64,000 bases of DNA from Dethiosulfovibrio russensis (GTDB lineage: Bacteria; Synergistota; Synergistia; Synergistales; Dethiosulfovibrionaceae), in contig NZ_JAKGUG010000004.1 of NCBI RefSeq assembly GCF_021568855.1, positions 248,001-312,000 of the forward strand. Direction: 5' to 3'. Within the stretch, counting starts at the first letter, position 1; every line of letters starts with the position of its first letter. Position numbers and translations under genes: made by a program. The notes beneath the pieces were generated by a model. That model saw only the letters and a list, made by a program, of their open reading frames with translations. It made no database searches and was not told where the DNA came from. This document shows, in pieces, positions 25,009 through 34,533 of this stretch.

Positions 25009-26085
25009 CTATCGATTTTCTCTCACGAAGCGGTCCAGGGCCGGCGCTATTTTCTGTAACGGCAGCTGCTCGTTGACCACGCCTGCTTCCATCGCCGCCC
25101 TGGGCATACCGTAGACCACACAGGTTTCCGGAGATTCTCCGAACACGTATGCTCCCATGGACGATAGGGCCTGAGCTCCGTCCGTACCGTCTCTGCCCAT
25201 TCCGGTAAGGATGACGGCTACTACGTTCCCTCCAAGGATATCGGCCACGCTGAGGAACATCACGTTGGCCGAAGGCTTTACCGACAAAACGGGAGGAGCA
25301 TCGGACAGACCGATCGAAAGAGTGCCGCCCCCTCCCCTCAGAATCATATGATAACCGCCTGGAGCTATGACCGCCAGACCGGGCCTGAGGATCGTATCCT
25401 CCTGCCCCTCGACCACGTCTATACTGGAAAGATCGTTCAACCTGGTAGCGAAGGAGGCGGTAAAACCTCTGGGCATATGCTGGGCCACTATTATGGGAAG
25501 CGGAAAATCCGAGGGCAAAGCGGTCAACAACCGTTGAAGTGCCTGCGGACCTCCGGTAGAAGATGCTATACAGACGAGTTTCGGACGCATCCCGGGAACC
25601 GGAGGCTTGACGGTGGCCTGACGCTTCAAAGACGACACTGGAGGAACCGTTTTTTTCAAAAAGGGCTTGCCTGGAACGGCAGATCTGGCAAAAGCCGCCC
25701 CCAAGACCTTTTGTTTAAGTTCGTCTCCAACGTCCCTCATGTCCAAAGATATGGTGCCGGACGGCTTCGCCACGAAATCTACTGCGCCAAGAGCAAGGGC
25801 CTGCATGGTGATAGAGGCTCCCTCTCTGGTCAGGCTACTCACCATTATGACCGGCATGGGGAAACGATCCATAATCTCCTTTAGGGTCTCCAGGCCGTTC
25901 TTTCTGGGCATCTCCACGTCAAGAGTAACCACGTCGGGACTGTATCGCTCTATTTTCTCCAGAGCGTCCACGCCGTCTCGTGCCTTGGCTATCACGGTTA
26001 TACCCGGCGTTTCCTCCAAAATATCCCCGAGAATCTTCCTCATGAAAGAGGAATCGTCCACGACCAGGACTTTTATGTCTTTCAC
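25009..26085 (-). CDS. cheB: Protein-glutamate methylesterase/glutaminase CheB
   Basis: A 358-aa two-domain protein: receiver (1-120) with DDSS at 10-13 and phospho-acceptor Asp56 in TLDVEMPRKNG, then a methylesterase domain (about 170-355) with the catalytic triad visible as IASSTGG (Ser), VAQHMP (His) and TGMGRDGTDG (Asp). It removes methyl groups from receptors for adaptation once phosphorylated by CheA. GTG 26085 has GGAGGG 7 nt upstream. No cheR is in the window. Confidence 0.94.
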   Translation of the reverse strand: MKDIKVLVVDDSSFMRKILGDILEETPGITVIAKARDGVDALEKIERYSPDVVTLDVEMPRKNGLETLKEIMDRFPMPVIMVSSLTREGASITMQALALGAVDFVAKPSGTISLDMRDVGDELKQKVLGAAFARSAVPGKPFLKKTVPPVSSLKRQATVKPPVPGMRPKLVCIASSTGGPQALQRLLTALPSDFPLPIIVAQHMPRGFTASFATRLNDLSSIDVVEGQEDTILRPGLAVIAPGGYHMILRGGGGTLSIGLSDAPPVLSVKPSANVMFLSVADILGGNVVAVILTGMGRDGTDGAQALSSMGAYVFGESPETCVVYGMPRAAMEAGVVNEQLPLQKIAPALDRFVRENR

Positions 26086-26103
26086 CGGATCACCCTCCCC
26101 TCG

Positions 26104-26781
26104 TCAGCGCCCATCCCTCCTGGACGCCAGTTCTTTTTCTCGAATAAAACGACCTAAGGATTTCTCCAGCGTAGCAGGAAGAAAATCGAAGGCCAGAGCC
26201 AACTCGGTAACATCGTGTTCTTTCATATATCGTACCACGACTAGCCGACAGGAGAGATAGGAGACAACGTCGTCCAAGGGTAATTTCAAGATAGACCTGG
26301 ACATGTCTTTAAAGAAAGACGTGACGTTTCCCTTTAAGGCGACCTTAGCACCTCCCAGGCTGACGTCCTTGGCGACACCATCGAGCCATCCGTGACGACC
26401 GTCCAGAAAAAAGCCCAGAGGGGCGACCTCGAGATCCAGCATACAGGGAACCCTTACGAAGCGACGTCTCTGAAGTTTTTGCACTTCGCCGGAGACCTTC
26501 ACCACCAGCAGGACGACGGATCCCTCCCTGACTGTGCCCAGGACAGAACCGGTCACGTTGTAGACGCTTTTATCGGAGTTCAGAGAAAGTTTAAGCTCCA
26601 CTCCACGGTACATAGGCAGCAGCCCGCCTCCAAGGAAGGGATGAGAGAGTTTCCACACGTCCCCATCGCCGTCCTCCAAGCGAGACGGATACTGTCCTTT
26701 ATAGAGCCCGGCGACTATGGATATGTCCACTTTGGAGCCTATCAGTTGAGGATCTTTGCCTAAAAGGGTCTTCGCTTCCAT
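26104..26781 (-). CDS. PilZ-domain protein, YcgR-like c-di-GMP effector
   Basis: A 225-aa protein with an N-terminal YcgR-N-like beta domain (about 1-100) and a C-terminal PilZ domain. The c-di-GMP motifs are QRRRFVRVP (RxxxR, about 103-111) and DVSLGGAKVAL (D/NxSxxG, about 139-149). Proteins of this layout bind c-di-GMP and act as brakes or regulators at the flagellar switch or motor. The position between flhG and cheB is where related genes occur in some Firmicutes motility operons. The effector role is inferred from family and context. Confidence 0.85.
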   Translation of the reverse strand: MEAKTLLGKDPQLIGSKVDISIVAGLYKGQYPSRLEDGDGDVWKLSHPFLGGGLLPMYRGVELKLSLNSDKSVYNVTGSVLGTVREGSVVLLVVKVSGEVQKLQRRRFVRVPCMLDLEVAPLGFFLDGRHGWLDGVAKDVSLGGAKVALKGNVTSFFKDMSRSILKLPLDDVVSYLSCRLVVVRYMKEHDVTELALAFDFLPATLEKSLGRFIREKELASRRDGR

Positions 26782-26791
26782 GCTCTACCCC

Positions 26792-27730
26792 CTATCTATC
26801 CCTGTCGACTCCGAGGCTTCTGGCGAGCTTGAAGAACAGGGATTTAACGCCCCGCCCCGGATCGAACGATCTATCTTCTCCACCTTCGGACATAAGGGTC
26901 CTGGCGATTCTACGGAAACATTCGGACGCGTCCGAACGAGGAGCGAATCTTATCAGAGGTTTCCTGGCCCGCACCGAGTCGGACAGCCTGCTATCGGTCA
27001 AGACATATCCGGAATAGCCCAGGTCCACCCTGAGAAACTGGCTGGCGGCGAAACGCATACGTCCGGCCACGGATCGGGCCTCCTCCTCGGAGGAAACCAT
27101 ATTGACCAGCACTCGGACGTCCAGTTTTCCAACGGTACCGAACACCAAGGATTTCAGGAGTCCGTACGCATCCCTTATGGACGTGGGCTCCGGCGTAGTA
27201 ACAAGTATAACCGTATCGACGGAAAGAGCGAAGGATATCATGTTTCTGTGGATGCCCGCACCGGTATCGACCACCATGATATCGGAGAAGGACTCCAGTT
27301 CAGCCAAGGCGTTTATCAGGGCAGACTGGGCAGATTCATCCAGGTTGGCCAGCTCCTCTATGCCGGTTCCTCCAGGTATCAAGGACACTCCGTCTCCAAC
27401 GTCGCACAGGATCTCGTCGAGAGACCTCTCTCCTCTGACGAGGTGGATCAGGTTATATGGAGCCTGGATACCCATTAGAATATCTACGTTGGCCAGTCCG
27501 AGATCTCCGTCAAGGAGTGTCACCTTCTGGCCCATCTTTCCCAAAGCCAGGGCCAGATTTACGGAGATATTGCTCTTTCCGACACCGCCCTTTCCTCCCA
27601 CGACCGCTATGGAACGGAGAAAACCGGGCCGTCTGATGTTCTTTTTCTCCTCCGAGATGGAAGCGACCATACGCCTCAGGTCGGAGGCCTGGTCGGTCAC
27701 GGAAGCTTTGCGATCAATCACCGTATCCAC
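26792..27730 (-). CDS. flhG: MinD-like ATPase FlhG (FleN/YlxH), flagellar number control
   Basis: A 312-aa protein with the FlhG N-terminal activation helix carrying DQASDLRRM (13-21), deviant Walker A GGKGGVGKSN (45-54), LLDGDLGLANVDILMG switch region, and VVDTGAGI (Walker B). A C-terminal amphipathic segment (KSLFFKLARSLGV) could be the membrane-targeting helix. FlhG stimulates the FlhF GTPase and sets flagellar number and placement. The start is GTG 27730, overlapping flhF by 17 nt; GTG 27721 is an alternative. Confidence 0.92.
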   Translation of the reverse strand: MDTVIDRKASVTDQASDLRRMVASISEEKKNIRRPGFLRSIAVVGGKGGVGKSNISVNLALALGKMGQKVTLLDGDLGLANVDILMGIQAPYNLIHLVRGERSLDEILCDVGDGVSLIPGGTGIEELANLDESAQSALINALAELESFSDIMVVDTGAGIHRNMISFALSVDTVILVTTPEPTSIRDAYGLLKSLVFGTVGKLDVRVLVNMVSSEEEARSVAGRMRFAASQFLRVDLGYSGYVLTDSRLSDSVRARKPLIRFAPRSDASECFRRIARTLMSEGGEDRSFDPGRGVKSLFFKLARSLGVDRDR

Positions 27731-29057
27731 CGCCTAATGCCATATTCACGAGACGATCCGGAGACGCCACCTCTATATCGTTGGGAACGTTCTGACCTAC
27801 GGTCAGAAAGGATATGGGAATATCGAAGTTGAGGGCTATCTCAAGCACCGGTCCCAGGGTAAGGGTCTCGTCGAGCTTCGTAAAGATGAGGTGGGATATG
27901 GGCATATTCCCCATCCTCTCTATGACGTCGAGCATGTCCCTGTATTTGGAACTGGCGGATATGACGAGGTGGACGCTCTCGGGAGCGAAAGCCTCGTAAA
28001 GCTCCTTGGCCTCGTCCAGCCTACGAGAGTCTCTCTGGCTTCTCCCGGCAGTGTCAAGCAGAATAAGCTCCACGTCCCTCTTCTCCCTGATTCCCTTGAG
28101 ATCCTGAGGGTCGAAGACCACCTCGACGGGAACTCCCAGGATCTTGGCATAGGTCCTGAGCTGCTCGACCGCCGCTATACGATAGGTATCGGCGGTCGCA
28201 AGGAGGACCTTTCGGTCCTCCCATAGGGAGTTGGCCGCCGCCAGCTTGGCTATGGTTGTGGTTTTGCCGACCCCGGTGGGACCTATAAACATCACCCTGG
28301 ATCCGCCCAACGCGCTTATGACGTCCCGGAAAGGAGCCCTTATGGAGTCCTTTAGCCAACCAACAAAAGAACGATCGTCCAGAGAGCCACCGTAGCGTTC
28401 TAGAAGGGTATCCACGAAGGACTCGGTCATGTCTATCTCCAGCAGCATATGACGCCAACGCTCCCGACAATCGTCCCTGGACGAAGGAGCCAACCTTGGC
28501 TCAGGAGGCTTCTCTGTCCCATCGTCTGACACGGAAGCCCGGTCCAGCCGTTCGAGTACGGAGGACAATGTACGCTGAATTCTCTCCACGTCATCGGAGA
28601 GATTTTTGTTCTCCCTTTCCTCTACGGGATTAGGATCCTTTCCGTAGGCCTGGGCAACCTTCTCCCTCGATATGGAAGGACGGGAGGCTGTTGCCACAGA
28701 CGAGGAAAGCTCAAGCCTATCCTCGCTTTCTCCGACGGAAGATTCGTCGGTCTCCTTTTTACCCGACGGTCGTCCCTCCGGAGGGACGACAGGAAAACTG
28801 TCCCTTTTCCCCTCCAGCAGCTGCTGAAAGGCCCGGACCCTATCTCCTATAGGCTCTTCCTTCTTCTTGGGCTCGTCTTCCTCCAGGATACCTGCCGTCA
28901 CGACCAGAGCGGGCTTTCCGAACAACCCCAGGAAGCCCCCCTTGTTGACCGGGCGGGTCGAAAGCACCACAGCATCTCTGCCCAGTCGGTCGGCAGCGAT
29001 CCTTATGGCCTCGGCATCGTCTTTAGCCTCAAAGGTGATCTGTTGGACAACCCTCAT
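27714..29057 (-). CDS. flhF: SRP-type GTPase FlhF, flagellar placement
   Basis: A 447-aa protein with a basic/charged disordered middle (about 65-190) and a C-terminal NG GTPase domain: GPTGVGKTTTIAKLAA (P-loop, about 256-271), DTAGRSQRD, and TKLDETLTLG near the end. The N-terminus begins with the family B-domain start (ITFEAKDDAEAI). FlhF marks the site of flagellum assembly and is switched off by FlhG, the overlapping downstream gene. Confidence 0.93.
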   Translation of the reverse strand: MRVVQQITFEAKDDAEAIRIAADRLGRDAVVLSTRPVNKGGFLGLFGKPALVVTAGILEEDEPKKKEEPIGDRVRAFQQLLEGKRDSFPVVPPEGRPSGKKETDESSVGESEDRLELSSSVATASRPSISREKVAQAYGKDPNPVEERENKNLSDDVERIQRTLSSVLERLDRASVSDDGTEKPPEPRLAPSSRDDCRERWRHMLLEIDMTESFVDTLLERYGGSLDDRSFVGWLKDSIRAPFRDVISALGGSRVMFIGPTGVGKTTTIAKLAAANSLWEDRKVLLATADTYRIAAVEQLRTYAKILGVPVEVVFDPQDLKGIREKRDVELILLDTAGRSQRDSRRLDEAKELYEAFAPESVHLVISASSKYRDMLDVIERMGNMPISHLIFTKLDETLTLGPVLEIALNFDIPISFLTVGQNVPNDIEVASPDRLVNMALGGGYGD

Positions 29058-29060
29058 TCT

Positions 29061-31172
29061 CTACTCCACCATCCCCAACGACTTGATATCTATACCATGG
29101 CTTATTTCATTATAAGACACCACGAACAGACCGGGCAACGAGGATTCCAGAACTCGACGGACGACAAGCCTGACGTCGGGACTCACAAGCAGAATGGGAG
29201 AGAATCCCTGAAGCATGGCCTCCTCGGACTTAGCCGACACGGAGGTAACCAGCTTGGAAATCTCCCTGGAATCCATGTTGAGACGCCATCCCTTGGCAAG
29301 ATCGCCCTCCAGGGCGTCCCTTATCTTCTGTTCCCAGGTAGGGGAAAGGGTAGACACGGTTATGACGTCGTTCTCCTTGAGCCTCAAAGAGATTATACGG
29401 GCCAAGCTCTCCCTCACCCTCTCGGTCAGATAATCCACCGAGGTAGAGAGCCTTCCGTAATCGGTCAAGGTCTCGAAAATGGTCACCAGATCCCTGATAG
29501 GGATATGCTCCGCAACCAGGTTCTGAAGGACCTTCTGGATGTCCCCAAGGCCGAGAACGCTGAGCATCTCCTCGGTAACGGCGGAGTTGCTCTCCTTGAC
29601 CATGTCGGTAAGTTTCTGGACCTCCTGTCTGGTTATGAGATCGGCACCGTGAGACTTTATGACCTCCGACAGATGGGTGGCCAGCACGGAAGGAGCGTCC
29701 ACGACGGTGTAGCCGCTGGCCTCCGCCTTGTCCCGAAGCTCCGGAGATATCCAGAGGGCGGGAAGGCCGAAGGCGGGCTCGGTGGTGGGAACACCTACGA
29801 CCTCCTCTGTGACGTTTCCCGTGTCCATGGCGAGATAGTGTTCCGGCATGAGGTCTCCCTGTCCCTCCAGAGCTCCCTTGACCCTTATGAGATACTCCGA
29901 GGGTTTCAGCTGGATGTTGTCCCTTATCCTGATGGATGGGACCACCAGTCCCATGTCCATGGCCATCTGCTTCCTTATGGTACTGATGCGGTCCAGCATG
30001 TCCCCTCCCTGAGCGGGATCGACGAGAGGGATCACCGCATAGCCTATCTCCATTTCCATGGGGTCCACCGCCAGAAGTTTCATGACATCTTCCGGAGAGG
30101 TGGGAGTCTGAGAGGCAGGGTGGTCTCCCTCTCCCCCTGCAGGAGAGGCCCCCTTGCCCTTACCTTCCCTGGGCTCGCCGGACAGCCCTTCCTGGGTCTT
30201 AGCTTCCCGGTAGACCCCGTAGGCCATGAATCCAAGGAAAATCCCGAGGAATACAAATGGGAATGTAGGAAGCCCTGGTACCATGGCGAAGGCGAATAGC
30301 AAAGCTGTCCCTATCATAAGGGGCCTGGGATACCTTATAAAGGACGAGAACACGTCCCGACCAAGGTTGGAGTCACCGGCGGCCCTGGTGACTATTATGC
30401 CGGTAGCGGTGGAAAATAGCAGAGCCGGTATCTGAGACACCAACCCGTCTCCAACCGTTAGGAGACTGTAGACACCGGCTGCCTGACCGAGGGACAATCC
30501 TCGCTGAAAGACACCTATGGCGAGACCTCCGAGGATGTTGATTATGGTTATGATCAGACCGGCGATGGCGTCTCCCTTGACGAACTTGGAGGCACCGTCC
30601 ATCGATCCATAGAAATCAGCCTCCCTCTGGATATCCCTTCGTCTTTCCTTTGCGCCAAGTTCATCTATCAAACCGGCGTTGAGGTCGGCGTCTATGGCCA
30701 TCTGTTTTCCCGGCATGGCGTCCAGTGTAAACCTGGCTGCGACCTCGGCGACTCGTTCAGCCCCCTTAGTTATGACGAGAAACTGGATTATGACCAATAT
30801 GAGGAATACCACCGCTCCGACGACGTAGTTTCCTCCGACGACGAAATTGCCGAAAGAGGAGATGATGTTCCCCGCGTTACCCTTGAGCAGTATCAACCTA
30901 GTGGTGGATACGTTCAGTGCCAACCGGAAAAGGGTTACTATTAGCAAGATGGAAGGAAACGACGATATCTCGAGAGCTCTGTTGACGTAGAAGGTCACCA
31001 GAAGGACCACCACGCCGAAGGTTATGTTCAGGGTAAGGAGAATGTCCAACAGCCAGGTGGGCAGAGGTATGATCATCATGACCACGACCAAAACCATCAG
31101 GGCCGCCACGCCTACGTCTGCAAAGCGAAGCATCCTCTCTACCATAGTCATCCGTTCCTCTGCCATACTCAC
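29061..31172 (-). CDS. flhA: Flagellar export gate protein FlhA
   Basis: A 703-aa protein with about eight membrane segments in the first 320 residues, including PSILLIVTLFRLALNVSTTRLIL and the FHIPEP-type region GKQMAIDADLNAGLI, followed by a Gly/Ser/Pro-rich linker and a large cytoplasmic domain (about 360-703). FlhA forms the ring docking chaperone-substrate complexes and helps use the proton gradient for export. The start is GTG 31172 or ATG 31166, both near GAGG. Confidence 0.95.
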   Translation of the reverse strand: MSMAEERMTMVERMLRFADVGVAALMVLVVVMMIIPLPTWLLDILLTLNITFGVVVLLVTFYVNRALEISSFPSILLIVTLFRLALNVSTTRLILLKGNAGNIISSFGNFVVGGNYVVGAVVFLILVIIQFLVITKGAERVAEVAARFTLDAMPGKQMAIDADLNAGLIDELGAKERRRDIQREADFYGSMDGASKFVKGDAIAGLIITIINILGGLAIGVFQRGLSLGQAAGVYSLLTVGDGLVSQIPALLFSTATGIIVTRAAGDSNLGRDVFSSFIRYPRPLMIGTALLFAFAMVPGLPTFPFVFLGIFLGFMAYGVYREAKTQEGLSGEPREGKGKGASPAGGEGDHPASQTPTSPEDVMKLLAVDPMEMEIGYAVIPLVDPAQGGDMLDRISTIRKQMAMDMGLVVPSIRIRDNIQLKPSEYLIRVKGALEGQGDLMPEHYLAMDTGNVTEEVVGVPTTEPAFGLPALWISPELRDKAEASGYTVVDAPSVLATHLSEVIKSHGADLITRQEVQKLTDMVKESNSAVTEEMLSVLGLGDIQKVLQNLVAEHIPIRDLVTIFETLTDYGRLSTSVDYLTERVRESLARIISLRLKENDVITVSTLSPTWEQKIRDALEGDLAKGWRLNMDSREISKLVTSVSAKSEEAMLQGFSPILLVSPDVRLVVRRVLESSLPGLFVVSYNEISHGIDIKSLGMVE

Positions 31173-31250
31173 GCGTCCTCTCGTTTTGCATCAGATGATG
31201 AATTCGATATTCCAGAACTTTACCAGAAACCAAGGAGCCCTTCCAGAGAA

Positions 31251-32345
31251 CTAAGACCTCTTTTTACCGATACCATAGACGAAAGCCAGTACCTCCGCCA
31301 CAGATTTGTAAAGCGTCTCGGGGATGGATTCGCCGACCTCCACGGAATCGTGGAGAGCCCAGGCCAGAGGCTTGTTTTCCACCACCGGCACGTCGTTTTC
31401 CTCGGCAATCTCCCTGATTCTCCGCGCCAGCAAACCCTTTCCCTTGGCAAGGACAACCGGAGCGTCCATCTTTTCTCTATCGTATTGAAGGGCTATGGCC
31501 AATGTCGTCGGGTTGGTTATGACTACATCCGCCTGAGGAACGTCGGCCATCATTCTCTGCTTAGCCATCTCCCTCTGCTTCTGGCGGATCTTCTGCTTGA
31601 TCTGAGGATCCCCCTCCATCTGTTTGTACTCCTCTTTTATCTCCTGTTTGCTCATCTTTATGTTCTTCTCGAACTCCCATTTTTGATAGGACCAGTCGAA
31701 GATCGCTATGACCAAAAGCAAAAAGGTCATCTTGACGCACAACAGCCATATTCGCCACAGCAAGAGGGAAACGGCAGGACCGATGGGATATCTTACGGCA
31801 AGCACCATATCGGCGAGATCCCCTCTCAGGGCGGAATAGAGAACTATAGCCAGTATAAGAGCCTTGAGGATCCCCTTTACCATCTCTACCAAGGACCTCA
31901 GGGATATGACCTTCTTGAGCCCCGATATAGGGTTGAACCTGTTCATCTTAGGGATCAGCGGCTTAGACGTCATGACGAAGCCGACCTGAGCCACAGAGAC
32001 GAAGAAGGCGGCGAGAAAACACCCCACCACCATAGGGACTATGGCCATACCGTAGGCCGATATGGACCTCATCGTCAAAGAGTGGAACCACCCGGTCCGC
32101 CCCAAGGTTCCACCTCCGATAAAGAACAAGCACTCCCGGATAAAAGACAGTATAACGTCGAAGATCCATCCTCCGAACAAAATTACGGCTATTAAACCGG
32201 CTATTATGACAGCCGAGGCCCCCAGGTCCTGGCTCTTGGCGACTCGCCCCTCCTCCCGCTCCTTACGCCTCTTTCTGGGAGTGGCAGGTTCGGTCTTCTC
32301 CTCGGCGAAAAACTGAAGTCGAAAAGTTTTAAATATTAACGCCAT
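31251..32345 (-). CDS. flhB: Flagellar export switch protein FlhB, with an NPTT cleavage site
   Basis: A 364-aa protein: an N-terminal charged segment with EKTEPATPRKRRKEREEGRVAKS, four membrane segments (about 35-215), and a cytoplasmic C-domain. The autocleavage motif, normally NPTH, reads NPTT here (in VVITNPTTLAIALQYD). FlhB switches export specificity from rod/hook to filament after self-cleavage and contact with FliK. It overlaps fliR by 10 nt. The rest of the protein looks intact. Confidence 0.94.
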   Translation of the reverse strand: MALIFKTFRLQFFAEEKTEPATPRKRRKEREEGRVAKSQDLGASAVIIAGLIAVILFGGWIFDVILSFIRECLFFIGGGTLGRTGWFHSLTMRSISAYGMAIVPMVVGCFLAAFFVSVAQVGFVMTSKPLIPKMNRFNPISGLKKVISLRSLVEMVKGILKALILAIVLYSALRGDLADMVLAVRYPIGPAVSLLLWRIWLLCVKMTFLLLVIAIFDWSYQKWEFEKNIKMSKQEIKEEYKQMEGDPQIKQKIRQKQREMAKQRMMADVPQADVVITNPTTLAIALQYDREKMDAPVVLAKGKGLLARRIREIAEENDVPVVENKPLAWALHDSVEVGESIPETLYKSVAEVLAFVYGIGKKRS

Positions 32346-33118
32346 GCCGCCAGACTTCCCAAAGCCGCTCGAAGATAGGGCTCTATCTGATCGTGCATTA
32401 TGTCCACCGTCATAGGCAGGACGACCATGAGCAGAAAAAGTCCCAGACCTATTTTAAGAGGCAACCCCAAGATGAAGACGTTCATCTGGGGAACGGTACG
32501 AGCCAGGAAACCAAGACCGATATCCGCCAGAAGCAGAGCCCCGTAAAACGGGATGGCAAACTTGAATGCCATGACGAAGAGCTTTCCGAGCCACTCCGCC
32601 AATCCCAGATCGGACGATACGGTCAGCCCCATCTCTCCGAGGGGTAAAAGCCTGAAACTCTCCATCAACGCTCTAACGAGAAGTATATGGCCGTTCCAAT
32701 AGAGAAAAAACCAGAGGCCGATAAGGATCTGAAGCTGTCCTATTATGGAGTCCTGACTCTGGGATATGGGGTCCAACACGCTCACCATGGCCAACCCCAT
32801 ACGGGTACCTATCATCCGTCCCGCTATCTGGAGGGCATAGAAAGGAGCGGAGGCCAAGAAGGCTATGGAGGCCCCTACGAGAAGCTCCCGAAGCGCGGCG
32901 AGCAAAAAGGGAAGGACCCCGGAAAACAGCACCTCAGGGAGAACTCCACCCAGCTGAGGAACGGTTATAAGGGCGAAGAAGAAGGACAGAAAGTAAAGAC
33001 AGGGGATGGGAAACGAAGAGGCCAGAAAGACAGGAGCGGTGAAGATGATCCCGAGAAACCGGATCGATACGAGCATATATAGAGGAACAACGCGAAAAAG
33101 GGCGTTTAAATCCATCAT
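32336..33118 (-). CDS. fliR: Flagellar export gate protein FliR
   Basis: ATG 33118 overlaps the fliQ stop as ATGA and gives 260 aa, the normal length; the longer frame only re-reads fliQ. The protein is almost wholly hydrophobic, with about six segments and the family pattern of FFALITVPQLGG and a GRMIGTRMGLAMVSVLDP segment. FliR forms the export pore with FliP and FliQ. Its end overlaps flhB. Confidence 0.93.
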   Translation of the reverse strand: MMDLNALFRVVPLYMLVSIRFLGIIFTAPVFLASSFPIPCLYFLSFFFALITVPQLGGVLPEVLFSGVLPFLLAALRELLVGASIAFLASAPFYALQIAGRMIGTRMGLAMVSVLDPISQSQDSIIGQLQILIGLWFFLYWNGHILLVRALMESFRLLPLGEMGLTVSSDLGLAEWLGKLFVMAFKFAIPFYGALLLADIGLGFLARTVPQMNVFILGLPLKIGLGLFLLMVVLPMTVDIMHDQIEPYLRAALGSLAAWR

Positions 33119-33384
33119 CTTACAAAACGATCCAGCTGTCCTAGAAGGTCCACGGCCAGCTTTCTGACCACCCCGAAGATCCATGGTCCCATGACCACGA
33201 GAGCCCCCATTATGGCGATTATCTTGGGGACGAAGGAAAGGGTCTGCTCCTGAATGGATGTGGCGGTCTGGAGGATACCGACGATAAGTCCCACCACCAT
33301 GGCGACGATAAGTATGGGCAAAGAGGCCATCAAAGAAACCTTGATCGCCTCCATCAACATATCGCTGACGCTGAAGGCTTCCAT
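33115..33384 (-). CDS. fliQ: Flagellar export gate protein FliQ
   Basis: An 89-aa protein with two membrane hairpin segments: a first at about 15-38 and a second at about 50-75, joined by the conserved ILQTATSIQEQTLSFVPK turn. This is the full FliQ length and pattern. It lies between fliP (22 nt upstream) and fliR (coupled by overlap). Confidence 0.95.
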   Translation of the reverse strand: MEAFSVSDMLMEAIKVSLMASLPILIVAMVVGLIVGILQTATSIQEQTLSFVPKIIAIMGALVVMGPWIFGVVRKLAVDLLGQLDRFVR

Positions 33385-33406
33385 CTCTAAGACCTCCCTC
33401 TAGACA

Positions 33407-34177
33407 TCACTGGAAACTCCTGATAAGGCTGACAACCACCAGATTCCATCCGTCGGCCATAACGAAAAGCAGCACCTTGAAAGGCAAGGAGATCATCATG
33501 GGTGGGAGCATTATCATACCCATGCTCATCAGGACACTGGATATTATCATGTCCACCACTATGAAAGGAACGTATATCACTATCCCCATCTGAAAGGCGG
33601 ATTTCAGCTCGCTGAGCATGTAGGCGGGAAGAAGGATCTTGTTGGGGATGTCGTCGGCGCTGGAAGGCCTATCCAACCCCGACATGGAGACCATAAGGGA
33701 CAGTTCTTCCTCCCTCGTCTGGCTCAACATGAACCGGCGCAGAGGAGTCGTGACGTTTTCCAGCGCCTCCATCGAACCGATGCGGCCCTCCATGTAGGGA
33801 GATAGACCCTGACTGTACATCACGTCCCAGGTAGGGGCCATTATGAAGAGAGACAGAAAGAGGGCCAGGGTTACTATGACCTGGTTGGGCGGAGTCTGCT
33901 GGAGTCCCAGGGCGTTTCGTACGAATCCCAGTACTACCAAAACCCTGGTGAAAGAGGTTACCATGAGGAGTATCGCAGGGGCCACGCTCAAGACGGTCAA
34001 CAGAGCCACTATCTGGAGCGAGGTGGAGACATCCTGAGGAGATGTCGCCCCCTCTACCGCGACCCTCAAAGCCGGCACAGGGAGTTCCGGTTGGTTCGGC
34101 TGGGCCAAAGCACCCCCGCACGACAGGAAGAAGACCGACAGACTAATGAGGATCGCTATTTTCAGGTTCTGCTTCAT
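33407..34177 (-). CDS. fliP: Flagellar export gate protein FliP
   Basis: ATG 34177 with GGGAG 7 nt upstream gives 256 aa beginning with a signal peptide (MKQNLKIAILISLSVFFLSCGGALA), typical of FliP; it overlaps the end of fliO by 35 nt. Longer in-frame starts lie deeper in fliO. Signature stretches are TSFTRVLVVLGFVRNALG, PPNQVIVTLALFLSLFIM and the C-terminal SVLMSMGMIMLPPMMISLPFK region. FliP is the main pore-forming subunit of the export gate. Confidence 0.94.
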   Translation of the reverse strand: MKQNLKIAILISLSVFFLSCGGALAQPNQPELPVPALRVAVEGATSPQDVSTSLQIVALLTVLSVAPAILLMVTSFTRVLVVLGFVRNALGLQQTPPNQVIVTLALFLSLFIMAPTWDVMYSQGLSPYMEGRIGSMEALENVTTPLRRFMLSQTREEELSLMVSMSGLDRPSSADDIPNKILLPAYMLSELKSAFQMGIVIYVPFIVVDMIISSVLMSMGMIMLPPMMISLPFKVLLFVMADGWNLVVVSLIRSFQ

Positions 34178-34523
34178 CGAACTTCTCCCATACATCACCA
34201 GGATAGCGCCGAAGCAACGATATACCCTCCTTGCTTTCCGCCAAGAGGAGTACGTCGGTGCCGCAACGCACCACATAAAGAACGCCTCTGCCCAAGGACA
34301 GAGACGTCAGGACCTCCAGCCCGTTTCTAGAGGACCTCACGCGCTTCGGCCCCCAACGGACGAGGAGAAAGCCGACGCCTCCTAGAAGGGCGACGGCTAG
34401 GATCATCTTTGTCAGATAAGACTCGATCGAAGACGACGCATCGGCCCAGGCCGGCCCGCAGAGAAAGCATACGGACAGAGACAAGGAAAAAAACGACGCA
34501 ACGAGAATAGATCTTCCGCGCAA
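34143..34523 (-). CDS. fliO: Flagellar export assembly protein FliO
   Basis: A 126-aa protein with a signal-like hydrophobic N-terminus (about 5-27), one further membrane segment (about 39-57), and a cytoplasmic domain with LEVLTSLSLGRGVLYVVRCGTDVLLL, the usual FliO strand pattern. FliO assists assembly of the FliP ring. It sits between cheY and fliP as in Bacillus (fliZ) and overlaps fliP. Confidence 0.87.
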   Translation of the reverse strand: MRGRSILVASFFSLSLSVCFLCGPAWADASSSIESYLTKMILAVALLGGVGFLLVRWGPKRVRSSRNGLEVLTSLSLGRGVLYVVRCGTDVLLLAESKEGISLLRRYPGDVWEKFDEAEPENSDPH

Positions 34524-34533
34524 GGGACTTCGA

